Notes: generated by a model from the sequence alone, not told the origin. A stretch of DNA of 64,000 nucleotides from an uncultured Clostridia bacterium (GCA_944368215.1 CALVWX010000001.1:58251-122250); one strand, 5' to 3'; positions 1 through 9,062 are shown, counted from the first letter of the stretch. Numbers and translations: made by a program.

Positions 1-405
1 GGAGAGGAGGTAGGCGAACACATTGGCCTAATGCACTATACTCTCGGCCAGCGCAGAGGGGTAAACCTCGGCGGCAAAAGCGGTGAAAGCGGCCGCTGGT
101 TTGTCGTCAGAAAGGACGTGAAAAACAATATTTTATACGTCTCCCACGGCGACGAAAGTCCCCTTTATTCCTCGTCGTGCGAGGTGGAAAATATCAACTG
201 GATAGGCTATATTCCCTCCTCAACCACATTTTCCTGCCGCGCAAAATTCCGTTACCGTCAGGGCGAGCAGGACGTAACCGTAATGCTCGACGAAAAAGGC
301 GGGGCTCACGTCGATTTCGCCGTGCCCCAGCGCGCCGTCACGCCCGGCCAGTACGCCGTGTTCTACGACCGGACGAGATGCCTAGGCGGCGGAATTATAT
401 TATAA
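1..405 (+). CDS. mnmA: tRNA-specific 2-thiouridylase MnmA (C-terminal part)
   Basis: Transfers sulfur to U34 of Lys, Glu and Gln tRNAs in the cytoplasm (family knowledge). The frame is open from base 1, so the start and the ATP-binding PP-loop half lie outside the window. The visible 134 residues contain GEHIGLMHYTLGQRRG near residues 6-21, the usual motif of the MnmA central domain, followed by the C-terminal beta-barrel. The chain ends CLGGGIIL, the normal MnmA tail, so the 3' end looks intact. The neighbour at 476-958 is convergent. No alternative assignment is likely. Confidence 0.93.
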   Translation, partial: GEEVGEHIGLMHYTLGQRRGVNLGGKSGESGRWFVVRKDVKNNILYVSHGDESPLYSSSCEVENINWIGYIPSSTTFSCRAKFRYRQGEQDVTVMLDEKGGAHVDFAVPQRAVTPGQYAVFYDRTRCLGGGIIL

Positions 406-415
406 ATCGGCTAAA

Positions 416-452
416 GTAAAAAAGCGCCCGCGCATTCTGAATGCGCGGGCGC
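416..452 (-). terminator. Rho-independent terminator of the membrane protein gene at 476-958
   Basis: Perfect 13-bp stem (arms 424-436 and 440-452, GCGCCCGCGCATT and its complement) with a 3-base loop. On the minus strand it is followed by a run of six T. It lies between convergent genes and may also stop mnmA, though the plus side has no clean T run. Confidence 0.85.
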
Positions 453-475
453 CCTGCATGTATTTTATAGTTTGA

Positions 476-958
476 TTAAGCCTTGAGCGCGGCATATGCT
501 CCGGCCAATCCTTCGATAACGCCGCCCACAGTCAGGAGCCATGCCCCGATTGCGGGCGCAGCGCTTGCAAAAATGGTTTCGTCCCCGCAGTAGCTGTATG
601 TGCATATAATGGTTATTATCGCGCACACGATAGCTGCCGCCGCAGCTATGACGGCTGCAAGCTTTACGGCCTTGTTTTTAAGCGCCAGCGTCGCCGCGCT
701 CGCCAGAAAGCTCACCGCCGCAACGACGACGGTTATTATCGCAAAGGCATTCATCGCGTCGAATCCCTCGGCGGCGTATTCCCCGCCGCAGTCGGCAAGC
801 GTGGCCGTTATCGTGCTATCCCCTACCAAAGGCAGGCTGATAGTCAGCGAAACCCAGTCTATGAGCAGGCCGACGATTACGAGCACCAGCCCGACAAGCG
901 CTATTGCCGCCGCTATAAGCGCGGCTGTGTTTAGTTTTTTTGTTTTACGTTTTACCAT
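476..958 (-). CDS. Hypothetical four-helix membrane protein
   Basis: Product not recognised. About 160 residues: a basic N-terminus (MVKRKTKKLN), one hydrophobic helix at about residues 10-33, a short polar segment rich in Gly and acidic residues, then three more hydrophobic helices to the C-terminus. The composition is very Ala/Ile/Val rich. I chose the ATG at 958 because GGGAGAG lies 8 bases before it on the minus strand; a frame extension to 1024 is GC-rich and has no ribosome site. It stands alone, convergent with mnmA and with its own terminator. Nothing in the sequence says what it does beyond residing in the membrane. Confidence 0.7.
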   Translation of the reverse strand: MVKRKTKKLNTAALIAAAIALVGLVLVIVGLLIDWVSLTISLPLVGDSTITATLADCGGEYAAEGFDAMNAFAIITVVVAAVSFLASAATLALKNKAVKLAAVIAAAAAIVCAIITIICTYSYCGDETIFASAAPAIGAWLLTVGGVIEGLAGAYAALKA

Positions 959-1105
959 TTTATCTCTCCCGATAAATAATTTTTGCGGCGGGCGTGCCTC
1001 GCCGGGCTCTCCCCCCGCTGTCACAATTCTACCACATTTCTTCTATGTTTGTCAACAGTGTGTTAATTTTTTTTGCCGTGGGGTTTTGTTTGATGAAGGG
1101 GGGTA

Positions 1106-1135
1106 TTGACATTGCGTGTAATTTTGTGGTATCAT
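1106..1135 (+). promoter_or_regulatory. Sigma-A-like promoter for the gene at 1229
   Basis: TTGACA (1106-1111) and TATCAT (1130-1135) separated by 18 bases, about 90 bases before the start codon. Confidence 0.65.
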
Positions 1136-1228
1136 CGACATACTAATACCAGACGCATTTTTGGTTCGGCCGGCCTTTCAAAACCGCGTTGCGCCAGAAA
1201 ATGACAAAATGTGCAAGGAGAGGGTTTT

Positions 1229-2416
1229 ATGAAAAGCAATTCCGGTTCCGCAGAGCGCGGACAGCTCGAAGAAGAGCGCAGAAAATATCAGCGACGGCTC
1301 ATTCCCGCCAACCTTGTGGCGGTAATCATCGCTCTCGTCGCGGCAATCTGTCAGGTTTTTATGCCCATGGTCAGCATGGACTTCATCGTCACGGGCGATT
1401 TGATTTCCGCCGTCTCCTCATCCGTTTCCGACTCTGCGGAGGGCGGCGGGCAGAGCGGCGAAACTACGGAAATGCTGGCGTACGTCATGCAGGACGTCAA
1501 CACACAGATTACCGTGCAGGTACAGCCGCTCGAAGTGCTCTCTCTGGGCGCTTCTCCCGAAGCGGGAGATGTGAGGGAATACCTCTCTCAAAATCTCATG
1601 GGTGGCGGCGCGTTTGTCGATGAAATACTGGCGCAGTCCATGCCTTATTTAACCTCGTATATGGTCGCGCAGGCGGCCGAAGCGCAGTTCGGCGAGTTTG
1701 AGGACGCACCCGTGGAGCAAATCCGCGCCGTCACCGACCTTATAAACCAAGGCAGTTACGACGAGGCCAAGTCGCAGTTCAGGGACGCCGCATTGCAGTA
1801 TGCGCAGTCCATAGGCCGCGAACTTACCGCCGAACAGATCGGCGACATATCGGGCACCTTCGACGAAATAGTCGACAGCGGCATCCGCGAGGACGGTTCG
1901 TTCTCTTATACCGACGCCTTTTCCTCGCTCGCAGGTTCGGGGGAGGACGGGGAGAATTCGTCGCCTTCCGTTCCCGGTATGGATTTTGCGGGCGGAATGT
2001 TCGACCAGATGACCGACGAACAAGCCGAAATGACGGGTACGGCGCTCTTCGCCGTCGTGGCGGCGCTCATCGGCCTTACTACAGCGCTGTGGCTTATCAT
2101 GGCGCTCATCGCCTTCCTTAAAATATTCATGCGCAACAAGCGCTTCACAATGTGGTATGTAAAGCTCTTCTGCTGGATACCCTGCGTATTGTTCGTGCTC
2201 GCGCCCGTGCTCGCGCTTAAGCTTGCCCCTTCGTTCGTCGGCGATATGGCGGGCGGAGCGGCCGGCTTTATAGAAGCCTTGTCTGCCGTCCCCGCAACCT
2301 TCGGCGGTTCGGGCATAGTTTCGGGCGTGTGCCTCGCGCTGTTGTGGCTTATATCCGTTTTCTGGTTCTTCCCCATAAAGCGCAAAATCCGCAAAATAAA
2401 CAAAGAAATATATTAA
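1229..2416 (+). CDS. Hypothetical membrane protein with large extracytoplasmic segment
   Basis: Product not recognised. 395 residues. One helix near residues 25-50 anchors the N-terminus. A polar, acidic segment of about 220 residues (with a Ser/Gly/Asp-rich end) probably lies outside the cell. Three closely spaced helices follow in the last 130 residues, and the tail is basic (KRKIRKINKEIY). The start is the ATG at 1229, because AAGGAGAGG precedes it by about 6 bases; an upstream in-frame ATG at 1211 lies before that site. It has its own promoter at 1106-1135 and terminator at 2442-2474, so it is monocistronic. It could be a sensor or cell-envelope protein; the sequence does not decide. Confidence 0.72.
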   Translation: MKSNSGSAERGQLEEERRKYQRRLIPANLVAVIIALVAAICQVFMPMVSMDFIVTGDLISAVSSSVSDSAEGGGQSGETTEMLAYVMQDVNTQITVQVQPLEVLSLGASPEAGDVREYLSQNLMGGGAFVDEILAQSMPYLTSYMVAQAAEAQFGEFEDAPVEQIRAVTDLINQGSYDEAKSQFRDAALQYAQSIGRELTAEQIGDISGTFDEIVDSGIREDGSFSYTDAFSSLAGSGEDGENSSPSVPGMDFAGGMFDQMTDEQAEMTGTALFAVVAALIGLTTALWLIMALIAFLKIFMRNKRFTMWYVKLFCWIPCVLFVLAPVLALKLAPSFVGDMAGGAAGFIEALSAVPATFGGSGIVSGVCLALLWLISVFWFFPIKRKIRKINKEIY

Positions 2417-2441
2417 AAGGCTCCCGCCGCAAAAAATTTGG

Positions 2442-2474
2442 GCGCGGCCCCGCATCTGCGGGGCCGCGCTCTTT
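2442..2474 (+). terminator. Rho-independent terminator
   Basis: Perfect 12-bp GC stem (arms 2442-2453 and 2458-2469) with a four-base loop, followed by TCTTTA. It ends the membrane-protein gene at 1229-2416. Confidence 0.8.
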
Positions 2475-2569
2475 ATGGTTGTATAGAGTGAAAAATGAAT
2501 AATGAATAATTGAGGGAGGGGGAAGTCTGTAAGAACAAACCAGCGCGCAAAGATAAATGCGCTATTCAG

Positions 2570-2693
2570 TGTCATACTGAGCGAAGCAAAGTAAACGCAG
2601 TAAACTTTGCGTAGTCGAATGTATCTTGCCTGATGCAAAAGCGGGCAGGGTCTTTCGACGGCGTTCGCTGCACTCACTCTGCTCAAGATGACA
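2570..2693. repeat. Interspersed repeat family A, copy 1
   Basis: Bounded by TGTCAT and ATGACA. The left half has TACTGAGCGAAGC and GTAGTCGAATGTATCTTGC; the right half has an imperfect inverted version (TCTTTCGACG, GCTCAAGATG). It can fold into one long hairpin and encodes nothing. Related copies are at 12524, 23704, 51698 and 53747. Together with the family B copy at 2716 it fills the 374-base gap 2417-2790. Confidence 0.85.
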
Positions 2694-2715
2694 ACAAGGA
2701 ATTAATTATCAGAAC

Positions 2716-2748
2716 AAACCCCTCCGTCTTGCTCCGCAATCCACCTCC
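2716..2748 (-). repeat. Interspersed repeat family B, copy 1
   Basis: These 33 bases are the exact reverse complement of 17167-17199 (begins GGAGGTGGATTGCGG when read on the minus strand). It is intergenic, next to a family A copy, and non-coding. Confidence 0.75.
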
Positions 2749-2790
2749 CCTTGGCAGGGGAGGCCATAATGCGGTGTGCCGACGCTCTTT

Positions 2791-3642
2791 TCAGTCGTGA
2801 ATTTTAAGTGTGTGTATCATCTTCACGAAGGCGGGGTCGGTGTGGTCGACAATCTCGCTCTTGCCGAGGTCGAGGGCCGATATTTCGGCCATATCTTCGG
2901 GCGTAAGTTCGAAGTCGAACACGTCGATGTTCTGCTCTATTCTGTCCTTGTGCGTCGATTTGGGAATAACCACCACGCCGCGCTGAATGTTCCAGCGCAG
3001 CGCCACCTGCGCGGCCGACTTGCCGTATTTTTGACCTACCTTCGTCAGCACGGGGTGACGGAAAATATTGTGGTTGCCCTCTGCAAAGGGACCCCATGCC
3101 TCGGGCTGAACGCCGTAAGCTTTCATGTTTTCAAGCGCCTTGTCCTGCGCGAAGAAGGGGTGAAGTTCAACCTGATCGACGGCGGGGATTATGTCTACCG
3201 TCTCGCAGAAGTCGGCAAGGATATGGGGATAGAAGTTGGAAACGCCTATGGCCTTCAGCTTGCCGGCGCGGTAAGCTTCCTCCATGGCGCGGTATGCGCC
3301 GTAGTAATCGCCCATGGGCTGGTGAATGAGGTATAAATCGAGGTAGTCGAGCCCGAGATTTTTAAGTGAACGGTCTATAGCGTCCTTTGCCTTTTCGTAG
3401 CTTGCGTCCTGCACCCAGAGCTTTGTGGTGATAAAAAGCCGGTCGCGGGGTATGCCGCTCTTTGCAATGGCCTTGCCTACGGCCTGTTCGTTCATGTAAG
3501 CCGCTGCCGTATCAATAAGGCGGTATCCTGCGTTGAGCGCGTCTGTCACTGCCTGCTCGCACACTGCGGGGTCGGGCACCTGAAACACGCCGAAGCCGAG
3601 CGCGGGTATTTTTGTTCCGTTGTTAAGCTCGAAGTAAATCAT
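2791..3642 (-). CDS. Aldo/keto reductase
   Basis: NADPH-dependent reductase of the AKR superfamily, a cytoplasmic TIM barrel (family knowledge). 283 residues, the usual length. The catalytic tetrad is visible: Asp44 (in RLIDTA), Tyr49, Lys74 (TTKLW) and His107 (YLIHQP). GVSNF and a C-terminal IPKSTHKDRIEQN cofactor-binding segment are also present. AGGAGG stands about 8 bases before the ATG. It is divergent from the LysR regulator at 3849, with face-to-face promoters in the 206-base gap, so the regulator may control it. The substrate cannot be read from the sequence; 2,5-diketogluconate or methylglyoxal reductase-like enzymes are nearest in type. Confidence 0.92.
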   Translation of the reverse strand: MIYFELNNGTKIPALGFGVFQVPDPAVCEQAVTDALNAGYRLIDTAAAYMNEQAVGKAIAKSGIPRDRLFITTKLWVQDASYEKAKDAIDRSLKNLGLDYLDLYLIHQPMGDYYGAYRAMEEAYRAGKLKAIGVSNFYPHILADFCETVDIIPAVDQVELHPFFAQDKALENMKAYGVQPEAWGPFAEGNHNIFRHPVLTKVGQKYGKSAAQVALRWNIQRGVVVIPKSTHKDRIEQNIDVFDFELTPEDMAEISALDLGKSEIVDHTDPAFVKMIHTLKIHD

Positions 3643-3680
3643 TTATCTGTCCTCCTGTTTTCATCTTTATTTTCGTTTTT

Positions 3681-3709
3681 ATTATAACCGCGGGCGGGGC
3701 AAAAGTAAA
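3681..3709 (-). promoter_or_regulatory. Promoter of the aldo/keto reductase
   Basis: On the minus strand, TTTACT (3704-3709) and TATAAT (3681-3686) with a 17-base spacer, about 40 bases before the start codon. Confidence 0.7.
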
Positions 3710-3749
3710 ATGCCGTTTTTGCATTGCACTATAACTTGCGCGCATACTG

Positions 3750-3778
3750 TTGACAGTTTGCCTGCGGCGGTGTATAAT
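3750..3778 (+). promoter_or_regulatory. Promoter of lysR-yhaO/N-like operon
   Basis: Consensus TTGACA (3750-3755) and TATAAT (3773-3778) with a 17-base spacer. It is divergent from the reductase promoter, 40 bases away. Confidence 0.85.
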
Positions 3779-3848
3779 GCTCATAGTCGGCGGCGCGGCA
3801 ATGCCGCGCCGCCCGCGCGCAATTTATTATAAGCGAAAGGGCGGATAA

Positions 3849-4700
3849 ATGATTGAGCTTAAGGACTTGCAACAACTTATAAAAATTGCCGAGTGCGGAA
3901 CCATCTCGCGCGCGGCCGAAGAGCTTTTCCTCTCCCAGCCCGCTTTAAGCCGTTCCATGCAGCGGCTCGAAGACGAGCTCGGGGTAAAGCTTTTTTCGCG
4001 CGCCAAAAACAAAGTCGAGCTCAACGAAAACGGCCTTTTCTTCGTGAGGACTGCCTGTTCGATACTCGAAAACTGTGACGAGGGCGTAAGGCGCCTGCGC
4101 GAATTCGACAGGGAGCGCAACTCCTTCTCCGTAGGTTCGTGCGCACCCGCGCCCATGTGGGAACTTGTAAAGGGATTGGGTGCAGAGCTCGAAGGCAGGC
4201 GGCTTTCTGCCGAAATAAAGGGCGTGGACGAGCTTGTGCGCGGGCTGAAAAGCGGCGCCTACAAAATTGTGATAATAAACCGCCCTGTCGACGAAGAGGG
4301 TATAGTATGCCGCGAATATTGCCGCGAAAAGCTGCTGTTGTGTCTGCCCGCCGAGCACAGGCTTGCGAGTAGAAAAAGCCTTACATTTTCTGACATAGAC
4401 GGCATAACCATGCTTTTGTACGAGGGTATAGGCGTCTGGCACGACGTAAGCGCCCGCCTTCCGCACACCCGTTTTATTGTGCAGAGCGGGTTCGACGACT
4501 TCGCCGACCTCGTCCGCCAATCCTCGCTTCCCTCTTTTGCCACCGATTTTTCTCTGGATAAAACCGACGTCAGCAACAGGGTGGTCATTCCCGTGGAGGA
4601 CGACGGCGCCGAACAAACCTTCTACGTCTGCGCATTGCAGGCTTATAAAAACTTGCTGCCCGCGGCGCGCGCCGCAGGTCAAGGAGAAAAAAATGTATAA
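3849..4700 (+). CDS. LysR-family transcriptional regulator
   Basis: DNA-binding regulator, 283 residues. An N-terminal winged helix-turn-helix is typical of LysR (LQQLIKIAECGTISRAAEE then LSQPALSRSMQRLEDELG, residues about 6-45), followed by a ligand-binding domain of the periplasmic-binding fold. Its 3' end overlaps the next gene by 8 bases, so translation of the nuclease-like pair is coupled to it, which is unusual for LysR. The likely target is the divergent aldo/keto reductase promoter, by the usual LysR arrangement (inference). The effector is unknown. Confidence 0.9.
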   Translation: MIELKDLQQLIKIAECGTISRAAEELFLSQPALSRSMQRLEDELGVKLFSRAKNKVELNENGLFFVRTACSILENCDEGVRRLREFDRERNSFSVGSCAPAPMWELVKGLGAELEGRRLSAEIKGVDELVRGLKSGAYKIVIINRPVDEEGIVCREYCREKLLLCLPAEHRLASRKSLTFSDIDGITMLLYEGIGVWHDVSARLPHTRFIVQSGFDDFADLVRQSSLPSFATDFSLDKTDVSNRVVIPVEDDGAEQTFYVCALQAYKNLLPAARAAGQGEKNV

Positions 4701-5757
4701 ATTCATTCATTGCGCCGACATTCACCTCGGCTCGGCCATGAACACGCGCCTTCCGTCCGAAAAGAGCGAAGAGCGCAAAAGGGAAATCCGCGCCACGTTC
4801 GGGCGCATAGCCGATTACGCCTCGTCCGGCGGGTTCAGGGCAATTCTTTTGTGCGGCGACGTATTCGACGCCGACAGACCGCTCAAAAAGGACAAGGAAT
4901 ATTTTTACAACGTCATAAAGAGCCACCCGGGCGTAGACTTTTTATACCTCCGCGGCAACCACGACGGCGGGCAGAGCTATACCGAGGATATTCCCAATTT
5001 AAAGACCTTTTCGCGCGAGTGGACTTACTATAATTACGGCGAAGTCACCGTCGCGGGCATAGAACTCTGCCGCGAAAACTCGCTTTCGCTCTATTCCACG
5101 TTGAAGCTCGACCCCTCGCGCACAAATATCGTCATGCTCCACGGGCAAATTTCGCAAAGCGACGGCGACGGCAACATAAACCTCTCCCGCCTGCGCGGCA
5201 GGGGCATAGACTACCTCGCCCTCGGCCACGTCCACACCTTTAAAAGCGGACGGCTGGACGAGCGCGGCGTGTACGCCTACTGCGGCTGCCCAGAAGGCAG
5301 GGGGTTCGACGAACCCGGTCCCAAGGGCTTTGTTGCCATGCAGGTCGGGCGGCAGGTATACAGCACCTTTGTGCCCTTCGCCGCACGCACGGTGGACGAA
5401 ATCCCCTGCGATATCTCTTCCTGCGCCGACTGGACGGCTGCAATCCGCGCCGTAAAGTCAGCGGTGCCGCGTTCGCCGGGGGATATGTGCAGGGTAATTC
5501 TCACGGGCGAGGTTAAATTCGATTGTTCGTCCATCGCCGCCGACGTCGAAGCCGAGCTCAAACCCATGTTCTACTGCGTGTCCGTAAAGGACGAAACCCG
5601 CCCTTCGGCGGATATTTCTTCGCTTATGAAGGACAAAACTCTCAAAGGTGCGTTCGTCCGCGCCGTCGCTGCGGCGGACGGTTATACCGACGAACAGAAA
5701 TCGCGCGTGCTCGCCGCGGGACTCAAGGCCCTTTCGGGCAGGGGGGAGGAATTATGA
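4693..5757 (+). CDS. Metallophosphoesterase of the SbcD/YhaO family
   Basis: Probable DNA-repair exonuclease subunit with a two-metal active site. 354 residues. Calcineurin-type motifs are in order: Asp9-x-His11 (CADIH), GDVFD at 55-59, GNHD at 88-91, LHGQ and GHVH. A C-terminal region of about 130 residues follows, as in YhaO-type proteins. The start is the ATG at 4693, inside the end of lysR and preceded by AAGGAG; translations beginning upstream would run through lysR in another frame. The stop codon overlaps the next start (ATGA), as expected for a two-subunit complex. YhaO-like is preferred over true SbcD because the partner protein is short. Confidence 0.88.
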   Translation: MYKFIHCADIHLGSAMNTRLPSEKSEERKREIRATFGRIADYASSGGFRAILLCGDVFDADRPLKKDKEYFYNVIKSHPGVDFLYLRGNHDGGQSYTEDIPNLKTFSREWTYYNYGEVTVAGIELCRENSLSLYSTLKLDPSRTNIVMLHGQISQSDGDGNINLSRLRGRGIDYLALGHVHTFKSGRLDERGVYAYCGCPEGRGFDEPGPKGFVAMQVGRQVYSTFVPFAARTVDEIPCDISSCADWTAAIRAVKSAVPRSPGDMCRVILTGEVKFDCSSIAADVEAELKPMFYCVSVKDETRPSADISSLMKDKTLKGAFVRAVAAADGYTDEQKSRVLAAGLKALSGRGEEL

Positions 5758-7598
5758 AGCTTATAAGCTGTCATATCGAAAATTTCGGCGCCCTGCACAA
5801 TTACGACCTGACGTTCGACGGCGGTCTCACGTCGCTGTACTCGCCCAACGGCGGCGGCAAGTCTACTCTGGCCGCCTTTATCAAGGCCATGTTTTACGGC
5901 CTGCCCGCCGATTCGTCCCGCGCAAAATTCAACGAGCGCAGGCACTACTTCCCCTTTAACGGCGGCAAATTCGGCGGCAACATAACCTTTGAAAAGGAGG
6001 GCAGCGTCTACCGCATAGAGCGGTTTTTCGACCGTACCTCGGGCGACGATTTCAAAGTCTACCGCGACGGTTCGCCCTGCAAGGCCTTTGCCGACGGTCA
6101 GGCCGGCCGCGCCCTCTTCGGACTGGACGAAGATTCCTTCGCCCGCACGCTCTATTTCAATGCGGGCAATCAGAAGCTGTCCTCAACCGGCAGCATAAAC
6201 GCAAGGCTCGGCGATTATATCCCCGAAGGCGAGGACGACGCGCGCACCGCGCTGGACGCGCTCGACAAAGCCTGCAAAAAACTGCAGTCGCGCGGCGGCA
6301 AGGGCAGGATAGCCGAACTTGAAGGCACCATAAGGCGCTGCCGTTCGGATATAGCCAACATAAACGCCGTGTCCGCGCGGCTCGAATCGAAGTACGCCGA
6401 ATGTTCTGCGCTCAATGCAAAGCTCAATGACCTCATGCGTGCGCGCGCCGACGAGGCAAAGCGCGCCGATAAGATTCGCATGTGGGCCACGTACGACGAC
6501 ATGTCGGCGGCAATTACAAACAACCGCCGCAGGCTGGCAGAAATCGAAAGCAAGTACCCTGGCGGCATGCCCGGCGATGAAGAAATCGCCGCGCTCAACC
6601 TCGCGGCGGGGGTGGAAAAGGCATACCGCGGCAAAAAGCTGAAATCCAATACGCGCATGGCGTGGCCGACGGCCGCTTCATTTTTGCTGTCCCTTTTAAT
6701 GATAGTCGCCGGGTGCGCGCTCATAAACTTCAACCTGCTCGCCGGCATCGCCGCGCTGGCCGCGGGCGCAATGTTTTCAATAGCCACGTTCTGCGTGCTC
6801 TTTCTCGGAAAAAAAGGTTCGCGCCGCAAGGACCAATTAGACCCGCGTGCGGCGGCGGACGCCATACTCAAAAAATACAACCTCGCAGATAAAGATTATG
6901 CGCAGGCGGCGGCCCAGCTTTCGGCCGATTTGATAAGCTGGCGCGCAATCTCGCAGGAAATCTCCCTCGCCGAAGGCCGCGCAAACGCATTTGCTCAGGA
7001 CAACAATTTAACCGCGCGCCCGGTGCAGGGCGGGGATAGCGGCGGGGAAGAGGAGGAAGAACTCCGCCGCCGTCTCGCCGCAGTCGACCGCGACATATCC
7101 GACGACGAAAGCATTGTCGAAGGCCTCGGCAACGTTCAGTCGGCATTGGCCGCCGCGGAGGAAGAGCTCGCTTCCTGCAAGCTCAAGCTGCAAACTTACA
7201 CGGCCGCCGCGCAGTTCATACGTGAGGCCGAGCGTTCGCTCAGCGCGGGATTTTCCGCGCCCGTCGGGCGCAGCTTTTCACGCTATTCGCGCATTCTCGG
7301 CAACGCCCTCGGCGACAGCGTGTACGTCGATAAAAACCTCTCCGTCGCGCTCGAGGGCGGGGGAGAACTGCGCCACGACGGTCACCTTTCAAGCGGCCAG
7401 CGCGCGCTGGTATCGCTGTGCTACCGCCTCGCCCTTACCGACCATCTCTTTTCGGACGACGGCGTCTTCGTCATACTCGACGACCCCTTCGCCGACCTCG
7501 ATGAAGAGCACATGACAAAAGCGGCGCAGCTTTTAAGGGAGCTTTCCGGCTCGAGGCAGATAATTTATCTTTACTGCCACAAGAGCAGGCAGATATAG
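5754..7598 (+). CDS. SMC-like ATPase of the SbcC/YhaN family
   Basis: Partner ATPase of the metallophosphoesterase before it, with which it overlaps by 4 bases. 614 residues. Walker A is SPNGGGKST (residues 30-38) at the N-terminus. The ABC signature LSSGQRALVS and Walker B VFVILDDPFADLDEEH lie near the C-terminus, so the two halves form one nucleotide site. In the middle there is a short coiled-coil-like region and a pair of hydrophobic helices (about residues 305-350), as in membrane-associated YhaN proteins and unlike soluble SbcC, which is about 1000 residues. It probably tethers end-processing activity to the membrane (inference). GGGAGG precedes the start. Confidence 0.87.
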   Translation: MKLISCHIENFGALHNYDLTFDGGLTSLYSPNGGGKSTLAAFIKAMFYGLPADSSRAKFNERRHYFPFNGGKFGGNITFEKEGSVYRIERFFDRTSGDDFKVYRDGSPCKAFADGQAGRALFGLDEDSFARTLYFNAGNQKLSSTGSINARLGDYIPEGEDDARTALDALDKACKKLQSRGGKGRIAELEGTIRRCRSDIANINAVSARLESKYAECSALNAKLNDLMRARADEAKRADKIRMWATYDDMSAAITNNRRRLAEIESKYPGGMPGDEEIAALNLAAGVEKAYRGKKLKSNTRMAWPTAASFLLSLLMIVAGCALINFNLLAGIAALAAGAMFSIATFCVLFLGKKGSRRKDQLDPRAAADAILKKYNLADKDYAQAAAQLSADLISWRAISQEISLAEGRANAFAQDNNLTARPVQGGDSGGEEEEELRRRLAAVDRDISDDESIVEGLGNVQSALAAAEEELASCKLKLQTYTAAAQFIREAERSLSAGFSAPVGRSFSRYSRILGNALGDSVYVDKNLSVALEGGGELRHDGHLSSGQRALVSLCYRLALTDHLFSDDGVFVILDDPFADLDEEHMTKAAQLLRELSGSRQIIYLYCHKSRQI

Positions 7599-7623
7599 CG
7601 CATGCCTTATCGTTCAAAACATA

Positions 7624-7669
7624 AACGGCGGCGCGCAGGGAATACCTGCGCGCCGCCGTTATTTTTAAT
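7624..7669. terminator. Bidirectional terminator between the yhaN-like gene and rarA
   Basis: Perfect 16-bp stem (arms 7624-7639 and 7645-7660) with a 5-base loop, followed on the plus strand by ATTTTTAAT. The genes on either side converge on it. Confidence 0.85.
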
Positions 7670-7680
7670 ATATATGGCGG

Positions 7681-9015
7681 TCAATTGCCTTTTTTGTGCC
7701 GCTTTTTCCACTCTAAAATGCGCTCCAGCCTCTCTTTCAGTTCGCCCTCTTCGCCCTTGCCGTCGGGGCGGTAATATCTTGTGCCTTCCAGACTGTCGGG
7801 CAGGCACTGCATGTTTGTCAGCTTTTCGGCCGTGTCGTGGGCGTACTGATACCCCTTGCCGTAATCCAGCTCCTTCATCAGTTTTGTCGGCGCGTTGCGA
7901 ATTACCAGCGGCACGGGCTCGGAAAGCATGGTCAGCGCGTCCTTTTTGGCGCTCTCGTAAGCCGTGTACAGCGCGTTGGATTTGGGCGCCAGCGACATGT
8001 AAACCACAGCCTCTGTCAGGTGTACGGAGCACTCGGGCATGCCTATGAGGCGGCAGGCTTCAAACGCGTCTATGGCTACGGAAAGCGCTCTCGGGTCGGC
8101 AAGGCCTATGTCCTCGCTGGCAAACCTCGTAACGCGCCGCGCAACGTAAATGGGGTCTTCGCCCGCCTCTAACATGCGCGCCAGCCAGTACACGGCGGCG
8201 TCGGGGTCTGAATTGCGCATGGACTTGTGCAGGGCGGATATAAGGTTATAGTGCTCTTCGCCGTTTTTGTCGTACAAAAGCGACTTGCGCGATGTGCATT
8301 GTTCCACCGTCTCTTTTGTCACGGTCACACTGCCGTCGTCCGCCGTTTGGCCGTTTAAAACGGCCATCTCAAGGGTGGAAAGCGCGCCGCGCGCGTCGCC
8401 GTTTGCAAAGTTCGCTATCGTCTCCAAAAGGTCGTCGTCAATGGTTACGCTCTGCCCGCCGAATCCCCGCACGTCGGTTAAGGCGCGCTTTAAAAGCTTT
8501 ACTATATCCTCCGTTTTAAGGGCTTGCAGCACAAACACTTTGCAGCGCGAAAGCAGCGCCCCGTTTACCTCGAACGAAGGATTTTCCGTGGTCGCGCCGA
8601 TGAGTATTATGCTGCCCTTTTCAACATAGGGGAGGAATGCGTCCTGCTGTGACTTGTTGAAGCGGTGAATTTCGTCCACGAAAACTATTGTCTTTTGCCC
8701 GTATCTGCGCGCGCTCTCGGCGCTCTCCATAACGGCTTTAATTTCCTTTATGCCGCTCGTCACGGCCGAAAAATCGACAAACTTCGCCTTCGTCCTGTGC
8801 GCTATTATACGTGCGAGCGTCGTCTTGCCGACGCCCGGCGGGCCCCAGAAAATCATAGAGCCCACGGCGTCGCTCTCTATAATGCGGCGCAGTATTTTGC
8901 CATCGCCCAAAAGATGCTCCTGACCGCAGAATTCGTCCAAATCCTTCGGGCGCATTCTCTCGGCCAGCGGCTGGGGGACGTTCCCTTCAAACAATGTCGG
9001 TTGATAGTCGCTCAT
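7681..9015 (-). CDS. rarA: Replication-associated recombination protein RarA (MgsA)
   Basis: Clamp-loader-like AAA+ ATPase acting at stalled replication forks (family knowledge). 444 residues, normal length. It starts with the substrate-contact-like segment PLAERMRPKDLDEFCGQEHL. Walker A is GPPGVGKTT, Walker B is IVFVDEIHRF (with FNKSQQDAFLP after it), sensor 1 is GATTENPSFE, and the C-terminal tetramerisation region is helical. It lies 47 bases downstream of the asparaginase gene on the same strand without an intervening terminator, so the two may share the promoter at 10118-10146. GGGGA before the start is a modest ribosome site. Confidence 0.95.
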   Translation of the reverse strand: MSDYQPTLFEGNVPQPLAERMRPKDLDEFCGQEHLLGDGKILRRIIESDAVGSMIFWGPPGVGKTTLARIIAHRTKAKFVDFSAVTSGIKEIKAVMESAESARRYGQKTIVFVDEIHRFNKSQQDAFLPYVEKGSIILIGATTENPSFEVNGALLSRCKVFVLQALKTEDIVKLLKRALTDVRGFGGQSVTIDDDLLETIANFANGDARGALSTLEMAVLNGQTADDGSVTVTKETVEQCTSRKSLLYDKNGEEHYNLISALHKSMRNSDPDAAVYWLARMLEAGEDPIYVARRVTRFASEDIGLADPRALSVAIDAFEACRLIGMPECSVHLTEAVVYMSLAPKSNALYTAYESAKKDALTMLSEPVPLVIRNAPTKLMKELDYGKGYQYAHDTAEKLTNMQCLPDSLEGTRYYRPDGKGEEGELKERLERILEWKKRHKKGN

Positions 9016-9062
9016 AAATTTTCCCCGATGATAATTTTACTGTCCCTTGCGCGTTGAGAGTT

